Assembly: GCA_007570785.1 (NCBI GenBank)
Contig: ML660774.1
Location: forward strand, 13,668,719-13,732,718
DNA from: Antilocapra americana
Lineage: Eukaryota > Chordata > Mammalia > Artiodactyla > Antilocapridae
Direction of reading: 5' to 3'
DNA: 64,000 nucleotides
Under the pieces are notes generated by a model, which did not search any database, had not been told where the DNA came from, and saw only the letters and a program-made list of their open reading frames with translations. This document shows positions 23,888-36,340 of the stretch, in pieces (position 1 is the stretch's first letter; each line of letters opens with the position of its first letter). The position numbers were made by a program, and so were the translations under genes.

Positions 23888-25657
23888 TGTCAGTTCAGTT
23901 CAGTTCAGCCGCTCAGTCATGTCCAACTCTTTGTGACCCCATGGACTGCAGCATGCCAGGCCTCCCTGTCCATCACCAACTCCCAGTGTCCACCCAAACC
24001 CATGTCCATTGAGTCGGTGATGCCATCCAGCCATCTCATCCTCTGTCTTCCCATTCTCCTCCTGCCCCCAATTCTTCACAGCATTAGGGTTTTTTCCAAT
24101 GAGTCAACTCTTCCCATGAGGTGGCCAAAGTACTGGAGTTTCAGCTTCAATATCAGTCCTTCCAATGAACACCCAGGACTGATTTCCTTTAGGATGGACT
24201 GGCTGGATCTCCTTGCAGTCCAAGGCACTCTCAAGAGTCTTCTCCAACACCACAGTTCAAAAGCATCAAGTCTTCCAAACTCAGCTTTCTTGACTGTCCA
24301 ACTCTCACATCCATACATTACTACTGAAAAAACCATAGCCTTAACTAGACAGACCTTTGTTGGCAAAGTAATGTCTCTGCTTTTCAATATGCTATCTAGG
24401 TTGGTCATAACCTTCCTTCCAAGAAGTAAACGTCTTTTAATTTCATGGCTGAAATCACCATCTGCAGTGATTTTGGAGCCCCCCCCAAAATAAAGTCTGA
24501 CACTGTTTTCCCATCCATTTCCCAAGAAGTGGTGGGACCAGGTGCCATGATCTTCGTTTTCTGAATGTTGAGCTTTAAGCCAGCTTTTTCACTTTCCTTT
24601 CTCACTTTCATCAAGAGCTCTTTAGTTCTTCACTTTCTGCCATAAGGGTAGTGTCATCTGCATATTTGAGGTTATTGATATTTCTCCTGGAAGTCTTGAT
24701 TCCAGCTTGTGCTTCCTCCAGTACAGCATTTCTCATGATGTATTCTGCATATAAGTTAAATAAGCATGGTGACAATATACAGCCTTGATGTACTCCTTTT
24801 CCTATTTGGAACCAGTCTGTTGTTCCATGTCCAGTTCTAACTGTTGCTTCCTGACCTGCAAACAGGTTTCTCAAGAGACAGGTCAGATGGTCTGGTATTC
24901 CCATCTCTCTAAGAATTTTCCACAGTTTATTGTAATCCACACAGTCAAAGGCTTTGGCATAGTCAATAAAGCAGAAAAGTGGATGTTGGCAATTTGATCT
25001 CTGGTTCCCCTGCCTTTTCTAAAACCAGCTTGAACATCTAGAAGTTCACGGTTCATGTATTGCCGAAGCCTGGTTTGGAGAATTTTGAGCAGGGCTTTAC
25101 AAGCATGTGAGATGAGTGCAATTGTGTGGTAGTTCAAGCATTCTTTGGCATTGCCTTTCTTTGGGACTGGAATGAAAACTGACCTTTTTCAGTCCCGTGG
25201 CCACTGCTGAGTTTTCCAAATTTACAGACATATTGAGTGCAGAACTTTCACAGCATCATCTTTCAGGATTTGAAAGAGCTCAGGTAGAATTCCATCACCT
25301 ACACTAGCTTTGTTCGTAGTGATGCTTTCTAAGGCCCACTTGACTTCACATTCCAAGATGTCTTGCTCTCGGTGAGTGATCATACCATCATGATTATCTG
25401 GGTCGTGAAGATCTTTTTTGTACAGTTCTTCTGTGTATTCTTGCCACCTCTTCTTAATATCTTCTGCTTTTGTTAGGTCCATACCATTTCTGTCCTTTAT
25501 TTTTGCATGAAATGTTCCCTTGGTATCTCTAATTTTCTTGAAGAGATCTCTAGTCTCGCATTTTGTTGTTTTCCTCTATTTCTTTGCATTGATCGCTGAG
25601 GAAGGCTTTCTTACCTCTCCTTGCTATTCTTTGGAAGCAATATGTTTGTTTTACCAC
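23888..25657 (-). repeat. BovB (RTE) LINE, 5'-truncated, broken reverse transcriptase
   Basis: About 1.77 kb of BovB in minus orientation. The 3' end (left) has the (CAGTT)n start and ART2A-like tail. Moving right on the minus-strand product are the post-palm region (KLNIQKTKIMA), the palm with catalytic LKYADDTTLMA and GVHQGCILSPCLFNLYAEYI (frame at 24611-24940), the finger motif AGFRKGRGTRDQIANI (24883-25137), and the upstream KRWQEYTEELY segment (25222-25482). The endonuclease domain is missing and the frame is broken between these blocks. The YADD residues survive, but no protein could be made. It sits exactly between the two long direct repeats. Confidence 0.95.
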
Positions 25658-25840
25658 TAAAGTTTTATGTTAACCATTAAATTTAAAAAGATGATGAAAA
25701 TTTATGTTCATGAAATAAATTTGGATGCATATAATAATACATATTCATTTTACTGAACAATATTACCATCTGTTTCCATATTTATATGATTATTTGCATA
25801 AGAAAGATAAAATTGTATATATTTATATTATTTATTTAAT
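25658..25840. repeat. right copy of ~190-bp direct repeat flanking BovB
   Basis: Begins taaagttttatgttaacc at the 5' junction of BovB and ends tttatttaat. It is the second copy of 23689-23887. I counted about nine substitutions over the first ~168 bp. Confidence 0.93.
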
Positions 25841-26396
25841 GATTATGGTAATCAAGTTCAATTTTATGTGGAGATAAGTCTTCTTGGAGCTTAAGTAATT
25901 TTTCCCAAGTTCTTCAAATTAATTTAATGATAAAAGCATAGTTTAACCATAAAACCATAGCATAGTCTGCCTTTACATTATATGAAGTTCCAGGTTTACC
26001 TTTTCTTCATTTTTAGGGCACACATATACACACGCGTGTGTATATGTGTGTGTCTGTGTATGTACACAGAACCAATTTTACCTTGTTTGAAGAAAAATAC
26101 GCTCTCAATTAAAAAGTAATTACAACTCACCCAAACTGACAAACGGTAAAATTCTTTACTCTTCCTAAAAGGTAGAGCAATGAAACCTGAATTTAGTTGC
26201 ATGGTGAGTTTTATATTAACCAATTATCTCTAATTTCATCAAACATAGTTTTATGCTATGCATTTTGATATAAAAGTTTTTCTCTGTCTCGAATAGATAC
26301 CAGTTATTAAATATAAAAATTCTCATATTTATTTCTATTTGGGCCCTGGCCTAGAATTTTGCAACATTGATTTCAATTATATTACAAGGAAGGCTA
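25841..26396. other. unique DNA with a small CA/GT cluster
   Basis: A short alternating stretch (acacacgcgtgtgtatatgt) lies at about 26029-26050. No gene seen. Confidence 0.4.
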
Positions 26397-26513
26397 TGAA
26401 TACTGGAGTTTGTAGCCTATCCCTTCTCCAGGGGATCTTCCCAAGCCAGGAATCAGACCAGGGTCTTCTGCATTACAGCTGGATTCTTCACCAACTGAGC
26501 TACCAGGGAAGGT
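26397..26513 (-). repeat. BovA2 SINE, partial
   Basis: Antisense: 'tatgaatactggagtttgta', 'cttctccaggggatcttccc' and 'gagctaccagggaagg'. The 3' half (plus-strand left) is missing. A separate BovA-like scrap, gtttagttgctaagttgtgt, lies at about 26787-26819. Confidence 0.85.
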
Positions 26514-26931
26514 TGTATCTAAGTACCTATCTTTACCATGAGGGTTTTGGGCATAGAGTAATATGTGTAGAACACTTTGTGTGAGATCTCTTCTCTAAAG
26601 AGTTTTGCTGGGAAGAATTTCCTGGGTAATATTAAACACTTTGGAAATTCAGAATTTAAGGAGAATTAATATACTTGTCATTTTTTGTACTTATTTAGAA
26701 CCTCATTTTAATGAAACCAAAGTTATAGAAACTCCCTCCCATGTGCCCCTAAAATATACTTCAACCTGCTCAGAGTTCTACGTAGCTGTTTAGTTGCTAA
26801 GTTGTGTCGGACTCTCTCTACCAGCTAAGCATTATTCCACATTCTGTTAGTTGCTATAGGATGAAGATGAAAAAGTGAAAAAAAATTAAGGTAAATCATC
26901 AACACTATACATATAACTTCTAGGTGCTTTT
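26514..26931. other. unique DNA
   Basis: No gene. It holds the BovA-like scrap described for 26397-26513. Confidence 0.4.
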
Positions 26932-26947
26932 AAAATAAACAAAGCCA

Positions 26948-27835
26948 TTTTTATATCTTCCTTTTCCTGTTTTGCCAAGTATTTTAAAAATAAAAGGATT
27001 GATTAATAGCTGGTGAGACAATGAGGTACCACTTTACACCAGTCAGAATGGCTGCCATCCAAAAGTCTACAAGCAATAAATACTGGAGAGGATGTGGAGA
27101 AAAGGGAACCCTTGTTGGTGGGAATGCAAACTAGTACAGCCACTATGGAAAACAGTGTGGAGGTTCCTTAAAAAGCTGCAAATAGACCTGCCATATGACC
27201 CAGCAATCCCACTACTGGGCATATACACCAAGGAAACCAGAATTGAAAGAGCCACGTGTACCCCAATGCTCATCGCTGCATTGTTTACAATAGCCAGGAC
27301 ATGGAAGCAACCTAGATGCCCATCAACTGACGAATGGATAAGAAAGCTGTGGTACATATACACAATGGAATATTACTCAGCATTAAAAAAAATTCATTTG
27401 AAGCAATTCTACTCAGATGGACGAAACTGGAGCCCATTATCCAGAGTGAAGTAAGCCAGAAGAAAAAACAACAATACAGTATATTAACGCATATATATGG
27501 AATTTAGAAAGACAGTAACGAGAACCCAACATGGGAGACAACAAAAGGAACGCAGATGTATAGAATAGACTCGTGGACTTTGTGGATGAGGGTAAGGGTG
27601 GGATGTTATGGGAGAAGGGCATTGAAGCATGTTAATTGTCATGTGTCTAATCAATCGCCAGCCCAGGATTGATGCTCGGGACTGGTGCAGCGAGATTTCC
27701 CGGGGGGGAGGGAGGAGAGAGGGGGGTTCCGGAGGGGAAGCATATGTAAACCCATGGTGATATCATGACATTGTATGGCAAAAACAAGTAAAAAAAAAAA
27801 ATGGCTACACAAACAAAAAAAATAAATAAATAAAT
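26948..27835 (+). repeat. young L1 3' part with a 70-nt non-L1 5' addition
   Basis: L1 starts at about 27018 (acaatgaggtaccactttac). It carries the ORF2 C-terminus (frame at 27092-27454, ending in an [12 protein letters not shown] segment) and the 3'UTR, and ends in an A-rich (AAAT)n tail. The exact 16-bp repeat aaaataaacaaagcca flanks it at 26932-26947 and 27836-27851. The left TSD copy is separated from L1 by 26948-27017, which is not L1. Confidence 0.9.
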
Positions 27836-27851
27836 AAAATAAACAAAGCCA

Positions 27852-30760
27852 GAGTGATGATGTTTGACCTATGAGCAAAACTGTGCATGTACCTTTTATG
27901 ATCTTGGTGAAATAATTGAAACTAATTCAGATTGTGCTTAGTAATAATTTCTATATAGAAAAAATAAAATCAAATGTTACTGTGTAAGTTTTGGAATAGT
28001 TATTCCTTGTATTTTAGATATGAACACGAAACATTATTTAACTCAAGATGTACAAAGCACACAAAGTGAAAAATAAAAATAAAAACAATGAAAATATGTT
28101 AGTTAAATATATTAAATGAATACATCAATTGAATAGGCAAGTCCATCAGATATTAAACAACACTCACTAGGCAAACAAGAGTTGCTTGTTTGAAATAAAA
28201 GTAGCTCTTTTTAGAACTAATTTGAAATGTTAATTTAAAAAAGAGGTATTAATAGATTTTCTTCATTTGCTGTTCACGACCAAATTATGAATTTGACAAC
28301 ATACTGGTAATGTAACTGAGAAGTTGTGCTATATACATGTATACCAAAGTTGAACATATACCATATTCTTGAAATAAACTCTAAATTTGGAAGTGTTGCT
28401 ATTTTTTAAAGCCTGTGACTATGTCTTTAATGACCATTCCAAATTGCAATTTATCACTTAGTTGTAGAGTTTACAGTGATTGTGATTTTTTATGTTAAAT
28501 TGCTATAATGTTGACATAACAATATTTAAACTTATATAAATTCACTAGTATAAGATAAGACCTGACATGTTAGGGTCATATTTACAAATTATCTTACAGT
28601 AAATATATCTAATATCTCACCATATAATTTCATAGCAGTACTTAAGATTAATTTATTATGGCCAGGATGTAAAATATATCCTTTTATTTCCTTTTCTAAA
28701 GACAGTGAATTTGATATGCCTCATAGGTGTTTGAATTCACTTTCTAGAAGTCTTATTTATGTGATATGTTATTCAATAAAATATTTTTTAAAAGTTCCTA
28801 ATATAATGCTAAATTTGTACAGATTATTCTTTATTTTTATATGCATTTTACATAGTATTAATAATTTATATATTTTAATTTGGCACAACAAATATGATTG
28901 AGGCATAATTATAAAAGGAAAATGGTTTAGTTCAATTCTCTGATAGGTATTATTCTTTAAGATGCTTAGACCATTGTTTCAATAATGTCCTCACTAATAT
29001 AATAACACTCAGATTGAAAAACAAATTCAGTCATTCATCTGATTTTCTCCAGAAAATTGATGCTAGAAGAAACAGTGTTCATTTATATATGTACTAAAAT
29101 TTCTTACTCTCTAAATTTAACTTATCTTCATCTACTCTTGAACCTTTTGACTTTAGTCCAGAGTATTCATTAATGTTTACCCTTCCCATTTAAATTTAAG
29201 AGTTTAAGTTATTGTATTATCAACTATTTAATTTTTCTCTTGCCTCTTTATTAAAATGCATCTAACTCAACTTTATTACAAATCATGTTATTAATAGTAC
29301 AGATTTAATTTTAAATTGTTTCAGCTATATATCCTTATTTATCCAACTTTCATTTATTGTTTATTTTATTATTGTTCATTTCTCAAATTATATTCCTCCT
29401 CGAATGCCTGTGTCTCTAGAAATTTTCACAGAATTATAGTTTTATTGCTGATAGCCTAACTAAAAATAAAGTTCTACTATCAAGTTGAAAATGCAAACCC
29501 ACTTACACATGTCCAGTGTTGTTTTCACCACAGATGATTGCTAATCAAAAAGTTATTATGCTAATAGTGGTTGTTACATGTTGTTTAACCCTTGGCCTTT
29601 TCCTGCTTCTGAAGAAAGGAGAGAGGAGAAAAAAGAGGACAGGAGAGAGGGAGGGAGAAAAGAAGGAAATCACATATGTATTTTGCAATACAGAATTTTT
29701 TCTTTTGGTCTGTCTCTATTTATCAATTTCTATAAAAAATCTTCTGGCCCATTTTTCACCTTCTCTGCAGAATTCTAAGAATGGCTATTCATTTATTGGC
29801 TGTTCTAGAAGATGGAATTCCTATTGCCAAAGAGAATAGACTACTCCCAGAGATAACATAGTTTCAATATTTCAGGAGTGGTTTAGGATCATCTAGATCC
29901 TGATTTACTGAAATCTGATTTGAAAGCTTTTAATAGGGAGTGAGTTACTGTATTTGAGAAGAATAGACTCAAGAAAGAAATGCCTTGGTGGTTTCATTTA
30001 CTATTACACTAGAAGATAAAATAGCTCACTTTTATTTACCTTAACACAATGTTGGTTTTAAACATGAATTATTTTAATTTTTCATCTTTTGCTGAACTCT
30101 TTTATGCTTCCATTGGATAAAATACTTTTTGTTTTAGAATTATTACTTGACTATAAACCTTTATTACTTCATTTCTCATCTGCCTTGGTTTTATTGATCA
30201 CAGTTATAAAGCAAAACAAAACTTTGAAATCAAACATAAAGTAGCACACATTGTTAAAACATTTCAGCAGAGATAAATTGAAGAGGTAATTTGTTTTCCT
30301 TTGTTTTAGACGGAAATGAAATGAAGAATGTCAGCAAAATGACCTCCAGAGTCTCTAAGATATAAGTTCCCCAATACTCCAATAAAATATTCCTGCCTTC
30401 GGTGCTCAATTCATGCCAAGATTTAATGATCTCCAAAGTATTGATTTTATCTTTAGTTTCCTGAAATAATAACTTCTTATGATAATAAATCTTCACACTC
30501 TAGACAAATCATTCCTGTGTAGTGAAATCAGTCTTCTTTTTACACAATAATTTTGCAGTCTATATATTGAAGTTTACTTTTTAAAGAAATAGGCACCTAT
30601 TTCAACACTAATAATTCATTCTTTTTTATTTAATTTGCATACTATAGTATAATGTCAAAAGTAAAGCAGTATTTCTCGATGTTACTTTTCCCAGTAGAAT
30701 CTAATCAGTAACTTCTTCCTTAAAAGTGAAAATATCTCATCACTGTTATTAATTTCATTT
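27852..30760. other. unique AT-rich DNA (2.9 kb)
   Basis: No repeat family or exon recognised. The frames near 29516-29839 come from a purine-rich AGGAGAGAGG-type stretch and show no domain. Confidence 0.45.
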
Positions 30761-30780
30761 AAAGTTATTATTTATTTATG

Positions 30781-30932
30781 GGGAGATTTACCTGGTGGCT
30801 TAGATGGTGAAGACTCCCTCTACAATGCAGGAGACTTGAGTTCGATCTCTGAGTCAGGAAGATATCCTGGAGAAGAAAATGGCAACCCACTCCAGTATCC
30901 TCATATGGAAAATTCCATGGACTGAGTATAAA
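30781..30932 (+). repeat. 3'-truncated BovA2 SINE
   Basis: The head and middle are present (CCTGGTGGCTTAGATGGTGA, CAACCCACTCCAGTATCCTC, TTCCATGGACTGAG). The GACACGACTGA end is missing. Flanks share aaagttatta (30761-30770 and about 30940-30949), the probable TSD. Confidence 0.85.
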
Positions 30933-30949
30933 TTTTTAAAAAGTTATTA

Positions 30950-32208
30950 TGTATACTGCCATCCTCTCACAGTTTAAAGATAAATGTGAAAACCTAGCTT
31001 CTATTCTGAAATATTTAAAATACATATACTAATTTTATATTTTTTTCAGGTTTATTTTGGGGTTCTGGTTGGAAACTTGAGAAATCAAATTCTGAGGCAA
31101 TGCAGGTTTCTATATAAATAAGTTGAATGTATTTTGGATGCAGTGAGTTGTCAGTGTATGTAAGGAATGTCTGTGGATATATCTGTACATAGGATCACCT
31201 GGGGAAAATAAGGAGAACAGTGAACAAGAGAAACACAAATGAAGACAAAAGTGAGAAATCCCAGTTTTGAAGGGTATGTTGGAGAAAGGAAGACTGAGTG
31301 AAAGAATGGATGTGCAGAAAGAAGTAAAATGACTAAATGTGAGTAGTATGCAGTTAATGTGGAAGTCAGAAGAGGAGGGGGTTCTAGTGGGAGAGAAGGG
31401 CTGACTTAGTGAAATGTTACAGAGGATGGAACTAATCTGTGAATGCACCCGTTGAGTTTGCAAACCAAGAAGCTGTTAATCATCTTGGTGGTAACAGTTT
31501 CATTAAGAAGGAAAAATGAAAATCATATGAAGTAGCTTATGGAATAAATGAAATATGAGAAAGTCAAGACTACAAGCTGAGGGCCTGCTTTGAAAATGCT
31601 TGCGTGTGAAGGGAAGAAGAGTAATAATAGCTAGGGAATAGCACTTTTTTATTCTTGCCTTTTAATTGTCAAAGATGAGAGAAATGAGCTTGAGGACAAT
31701 CTTCCCCAAATATCTTTCTATTAAAACAGATACAATAATCTGTTCATTTCTTTTTTAGTGCTATGAGTGAATTTTAGGAGTTAGGTGGTCTCTTTCATTT
31801 TAAATTTCCTATCACCACTATATTAGGGAGGAAGAATAATCAATTGTCCTCATTTTTTTTTTTTAAGAATGCAAAGTCCTTTTACAGCTTCTATCTCAAC
31901 CAACTAGGAAATATTTGGTATGATAGTTTTGTACATTTTCTTCACTCAGCAGTTTAAATCTTCATCAGTACTAGGGTTATCCTTAGTGAGAGAATAAATA
32001 CAGCCATTGTTCTTATAGAAAAGGGGACAATGTCAGGGCTGTCCTCTGTAAATCTATAATCCCCGAATCCTATGACAGTGCCTTCCCCTCCCCCACAATG
32101 AAACTGTCTTACAAGCCTCGCTTTCTTTAAACAGCACGACAATATCTTTTAAAAAGCCATTGCTAGGTACCTTCTATAAGTGGAATCAAACAGTATTTGC
32201 CCGCACCT
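30950..32208. other. unique DNA; old L1 near the right end
   Basis: Mostly unassigned. 'ataagtggaatcaaacagta' near 32175 resembles antisense L1 3'UTR. A 117-codon minus frame (31110-31463) is Ser/Phe/Leu-rich with no domain. Confidence 0.35.
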
Positions 32209-32220
32209 CCTATATACTGG

Positions 32221-32341
32221 TGGAGTAAGAAATGGCAGCCCACTCTAGTATTCTTCTCTGGAAAATCCCATGGACAGAGGGGTTTGGTTGGCTACTGTCC
32301 ATGGGGTCACAGAGTCAGACATGACTGAGCACAGACACACA
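32221..32341 (+). repeat. 5'-truncated BovA2 SINE
   Basis: Starts near GAAATGGCAGCCCACTCTAG and ends ACATGACTGAGCACAGACAC. Likely TSD cctatatactgg (32209-32220) and cctgtatattgg (32342-32353), matching 10/12. Confidence 0.9.
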
Positions 32342-32353
32342 CCTGTATATTGG

Positions 32354-32675
32354 AATACATTTTTAAGGTTAACTTAATATATGTCCTACAGATGCTTGTA
32401 TCTTCTTTTCACCCTCCTGTACTATATAGTAGGTTATCATCTTTATCTGTTTTATACATAATAGTATTTCTACGTCAATCCTAGTCTCCCAATTTATTCC
32501 CCCTTTTCCCCGCTGGTGTCTATACGTTTATTCTCTATGTGTATGTATTTATTGTTGCTTTGCAAATAGTTTCATCCGTACTATTTTTTTCTAGATTCCA
32601 CATATATACATTAATGTAGGATATTTGTTTTTCTCTTCCTGACTTACTTCACTTTGAACTCTAATTTCACTTATA
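32354..32675 (-). repeat. L1 3'UTR, older family
   Basis: Antisense L1 3'UTR: 'tgtactatatagtaggttat', 'tgctttgcaaatagtttcat', 'ctagattccacatatataca' and 'ctcttcctgacttacttcac'. Confidence 0.75.
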
Positions 32676-32960
32676 TGAGGTATCTAGAATGGTTACATTC
32701 ATAGAGTCAGAAAGTACATTGATAGAAGCCAGGGACCAGAGTGTGGGTCAGGGTGAGAAGGGGATGGGAACTTAAAGGTTTGATGGTGACAGAGTTTCAG
32801 TTTAGGAAAGTGAAAATTTCAGGAGATGGAGGGTGGTGAGAGTTGCACAGCAATGTGGATGTGCTTAGTGCCACTGAACTGTAAAGTCAAATATGGTGAA
32901 AATAATGTGTTTTATAGTATGTGACTTTTGTCACAGTAAGAAAAAATTTAAAAAAGCCTT
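32676..32960 (+). repeat. old L1-type 3' end in opposite orientation
   Basis: Well-known old mammalian tail: 'gaggtatctagaatggttac', 'acagagtttcagtttaggaa', 'gttgcacagcaatgtggatg' and 'gccactgaactgtaaagtca', ending A-rich. It abuts the minus-strand L1 tail, so two elements meet head to head. Confidence 0.7.
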
Positions 32961-35355
32961 TGCTATTGTGAATACAGGTTTAGTGGAGAGCAGTAGGAAA
33001 ATGGATCAACTCATATCATCAGGTTTTAAAATACAATCTGATAAATTTTGTGAAGAAAACCTTGTTCCTCCATAGCTACCTTCAAGGCAAATCAAATGGT
33101 TTATTAAAACATTAACACTGTGTTTATAGTCAGAGTTATGCTGAATGAGATGCCCCAATGCCTAATACATTAAAAGTGCAGGATCTTTGTGAGGTGGCAT
33201 CGTATTTAATGCTTTTCTTCCAAGTGACATCTATAATGGATTAAACACAGTGAATAAAATATCTAATGATATTTCCTCTTGATCACCTCTCAAAACTGAT
33301 TATTTGCATTGAAGAGGTGCTATGTCTTTACTAACACAAGCATAAAATTTTTATATCCAATCTAGTTATACAGAGCTATGTGGATTCATGCTGCCCCCCT
33401 CCACCCTCCCATCATACTACTTTTACAACAGAAAACCACCTCTTCAAAAGGATCAGAGATCTGAAGATTTTAAAATCTCCCAGGGGCTGTCTACATCAGG
33501 ACAAAGCAACAGTTGTAAACGAACAAATAAATTCAAAAGGTCTAATCAGTGTGCTCTGGAGTGTAGGAATGTCTGAATCAAGCCCACTTTTCAGTTTCAG
33601 TCTCTGGGGAAAACAGTGCCATCCACCCAAATCCAGAGCTCTGCCTCACAAGTGTTGGTTAACGGTCCATTAAGGAACTTGAACAGCTTCCAAGATATTT
33701 CACTTTTGTCCCTTCTCTCATGCCTCTTCCTTGCGGTAGGAGCAATTTGTCTTTCCTCAAACACTCACACCTACCAACACTCTCAGATGGGAATGTTCCT
33801 ACTCAAAACTGGATTCAGTTTTGATGTAGCTGGGGTTAATTGTTTTGAGATAGGAGGGATAAGGGGGAACAGAGGTTTTTGTTTTCTTTCATATTCTCAA
33901 AGCTCAGGTTATGGTTCTGAACTCACTACAGTAAGAGGCAGCAATTCATATTTCTAATAAATCCTCTGATTTAAGCACCAAGTGGGTCCAACCCTGCTAT
34001 GCAATAATGTATTTGAACCCTGGATGTGTATACAAGCATGGTGTCAGACACCCAGCGGAGTACAAGAGATAGAGATTGGAGCCCTGCGTGGCACTTTATA
34101 GTATAGATAGAGAACCCAGTTACACAGGTAGAAATGCCAGAGCACTAATATGAAAGAACATGCTCATGTGCACTGAGAAGATCTTGCTGAGATTGAAACA
34201 CGTGGAGCAGCTGGAAATGGAACACAAAATACAATACCATTGTTGGTGATGAATAGATGTGGCCCTCCCTAGACTAGCAGCATCCTAGTTCTTAGCTTCT
34301 CCAGCTTTCGGGTCTGCATTCCCTCTGGACTGTTCTGACCATGGGGAGAACCTAGGGAGGCTTCAGAGATCCACACATGCTCACTGTGACAGTGATATTG
34401 ATGTGCTTTGCTCCGTTTGCTCTTCATCCAATCGTAAAGCAACGTGAAAATAATCTTGAACCAGCAGCGGAGTGTCATTATTGCTCGTCTTTGAAATTCA
34501 ACCAACTCTTTGTGATATTTCTTAGAATGACTGCCCAGCACAGAGGGCTTAGAGTCACAGAATACACAACCTTATAATTATCACTGAATACCTACTATGA
34601 GTCCTGCGTAGGATGTGAGAGAATTAATTAAGGAAAACTACCTTGTGGCAGAGGCCATAGAGGAAATAGGGAGATTATAATGCAAATTTGATCTGTATAT
34701 CTTTTTCTTGCATTAGAATATGTCTTGTTATAACTTGTCCTTCTCCATAAATTCAGCTTCCAAATGTACCAGAATGATTTCTCTGGCCACTGTCTACAAT
34801 GTGAACTTTAAGTGTCAGCTCTTACTGTAACCGCCTCATCATCTTGGGGTTTCCTTATTCATATCTTACTCAAATAGGTGCCTCTCTCTTGTACTAATTT
34901 TCACAGGATAGAAATGGGGAAGAAATGGGCTTATATGGCTCGAAAGTTTGATGGTTATGTCTTATATGGATGATAACATGTACTGATAACATGTAATTCC
35001 CACCTAACAGGAATTTTGAATATGCAGCTCATGTAACTTGATTTTCATGTCTAAAAATATAATATGGACCCACATACATGTATATAAAATTTTATATATG
35101 TGAATACAAGGGTATATTCTTTATATAATTTGGGCACCTATTCTCTTTCATTAAGGTGATGTGCCATAACTGTCTAATGTTCATTTCCAGGGTAAATGAG
35201 CAAAGAAAATATTTTTGAAGTTTTTAGTATACTCACACCTCATATATTCAGTCCATTGTTATCAAAATCACACCCCTGTTTGCAGACTATGTTATATTTT
35301 TATTGTTCAGAAAACCTCATCACAGTTTTATTTTTGTGTTGACTGTTTTGAATAT
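32961..35355. other. unique DNA (2.4 kb), no gene seen
   Basis: GC content is slightly higher than in neighbouring regions. Several 60-113 codon frames overlap near 33380-33957, but none shows a domain or splice-site-bounded pattern that I trust. Confidence 0.4.
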
Positions 35356-35550
35356 GGCTTTCCCAGGTGGCACAATGGTAAAGAATCCACCTGCCAATGC
35401 AGAAGATGTGGGTTCAATCCCCTGGAGTCAGGAAAATCCCCTGGAGTAGGAAATGGCAACCCATTTCTTGCTTGAAAATTCCATGGACAGAGGAGCCTGA
35501 TGGGCTACAGTCCAAGGGGTTGCAAAGAGTCAGATGTAACTGAACACATG
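35356..35550 (+). repeat. BovA2 SINE
   Basis: GGCTTTCCCAGGTGGCACAA head, CCTGCCAATGCAGAAGATGT, ATGGGCTACAGTCCAAGGGG and a GTCAGATGTAACTGAACAC end. A small internal deletion removes the AGTATT part. Confidence 0.92.
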
Positions 35551-35696
35551 ACCTCTGTGAACAGAAAGGACAGTAGTATCCTGTTACCTGCTTCCTATTC
35601 ATGACTACCTGGTGATACAGCATCATTGATTTGTGCAGTGATATACTTTGTGACTTAGAGGACTCGTAAGACTAATACAGTTTGTTATATGGGAAT

Positions 35697-36073
35697 TGAT
35701 GCTTTTGAACTGTGGTGTTGGAGAAGACTCTTGAGAGTCCCTTGGACTGCAAGGAGATCCAACCAGTCCATCCTAAAGGAGATCAGTCCTGGGTGTTCAT
35801 TATAAGGACTGATGCTGAAACTGAAATCTCAATACTTTGGCCACCTGATGCAAAGAACTGACTCATTTGAAAAGATCCTGATGTTGGTCTTGAAGCAGAT
35901 TGAAGGCAGGAGGAGAAGGGGACGATGGAGGATGAGATGGCTGGATGGCATCACTGACTCAATGGACGTGAGGAGTAAACTCTGGGAGTTGGTGATGGAC
36001 AGGCAGGCCTGGCGTGCTGCAGTTTGTGGGCTCACAGAGTCGGACATGACTGAGTGACTGAACTGAACGGAAG
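35697..36073 (+). repeat. BovB LINE 3' end
   Basis: Sense BovB: 'gatgcttttgaactgtggtg', 'gatccaaccagtccatccta', 'gagatggctggatggcatca' and GACATGACTGAGTGACTGAA. Possible TSD tatatgggaat (35686-35696) and gatacgggaat (36074-36084). Confidence 0.9.
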
Positions 36074-36242
36074 TGATACGGGAATAGGGCTTATCTTATT
36101 AACACCAGATTGGCAACTATGTTCTAAAGCAGAGGACTAAAATGTGCTTAAGAGAGCTGCCAAAACTATGGCAGCGTCCCCTACAACTTAAAAGAGGTGG
36201 GAGTCAGCCACATTCAGCCTGTAGGTTCCACATTTTCTAGTC

Positions 36243-36340
36243 TAAACTCTGGGAGATGGTGAAGGACAGGAAAGCCTGGCATGCTATGGTACATGGGGTC
36301 ACAAAGAGTCAGACACAACTGAGCAACTGAACAACCACAA
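36243..36340 (+). repeat. BovB/ART2A terminal fragment
   Basis: A second copy of only the last ~100 bp: 'aactctgggagatggtgaag', 'aaagcctggcatgctatggt' and GACACAACTGAGCAACTGAA. It is independent of the neighbour at 35697-36073. Confidence 0.85.

Noticed and set aside
23888..25657. Reverse transcriptase gene
   Set aside because: The motifs (YADD, AGFRKGRG) are BovB. The frame is broken and the endonuclease part is missing.
29516..29839. Small membrane protein (hydrophobic LIVVVTCCLTLGLFLLL segment)
   Set aside because: A hydrophobic stretch followed by a Lys/Arg/Glu-rich run from a GGAGA-type purine tract. No homologue recognised, and AT-rich DNA often gives such frames.
31110..31463. 117-codon minus-strand frame
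   Set aside because: Ser/Phe/Leu-rich low-information composition from a purine-rich plus strand. No domain, no matching gene context.
33380..33957. Overlapping 62-113 codon plus frames as possible exons
   Set aside because: Several frames overlap with no single favoured one. No domain and no convincing splice pairs.
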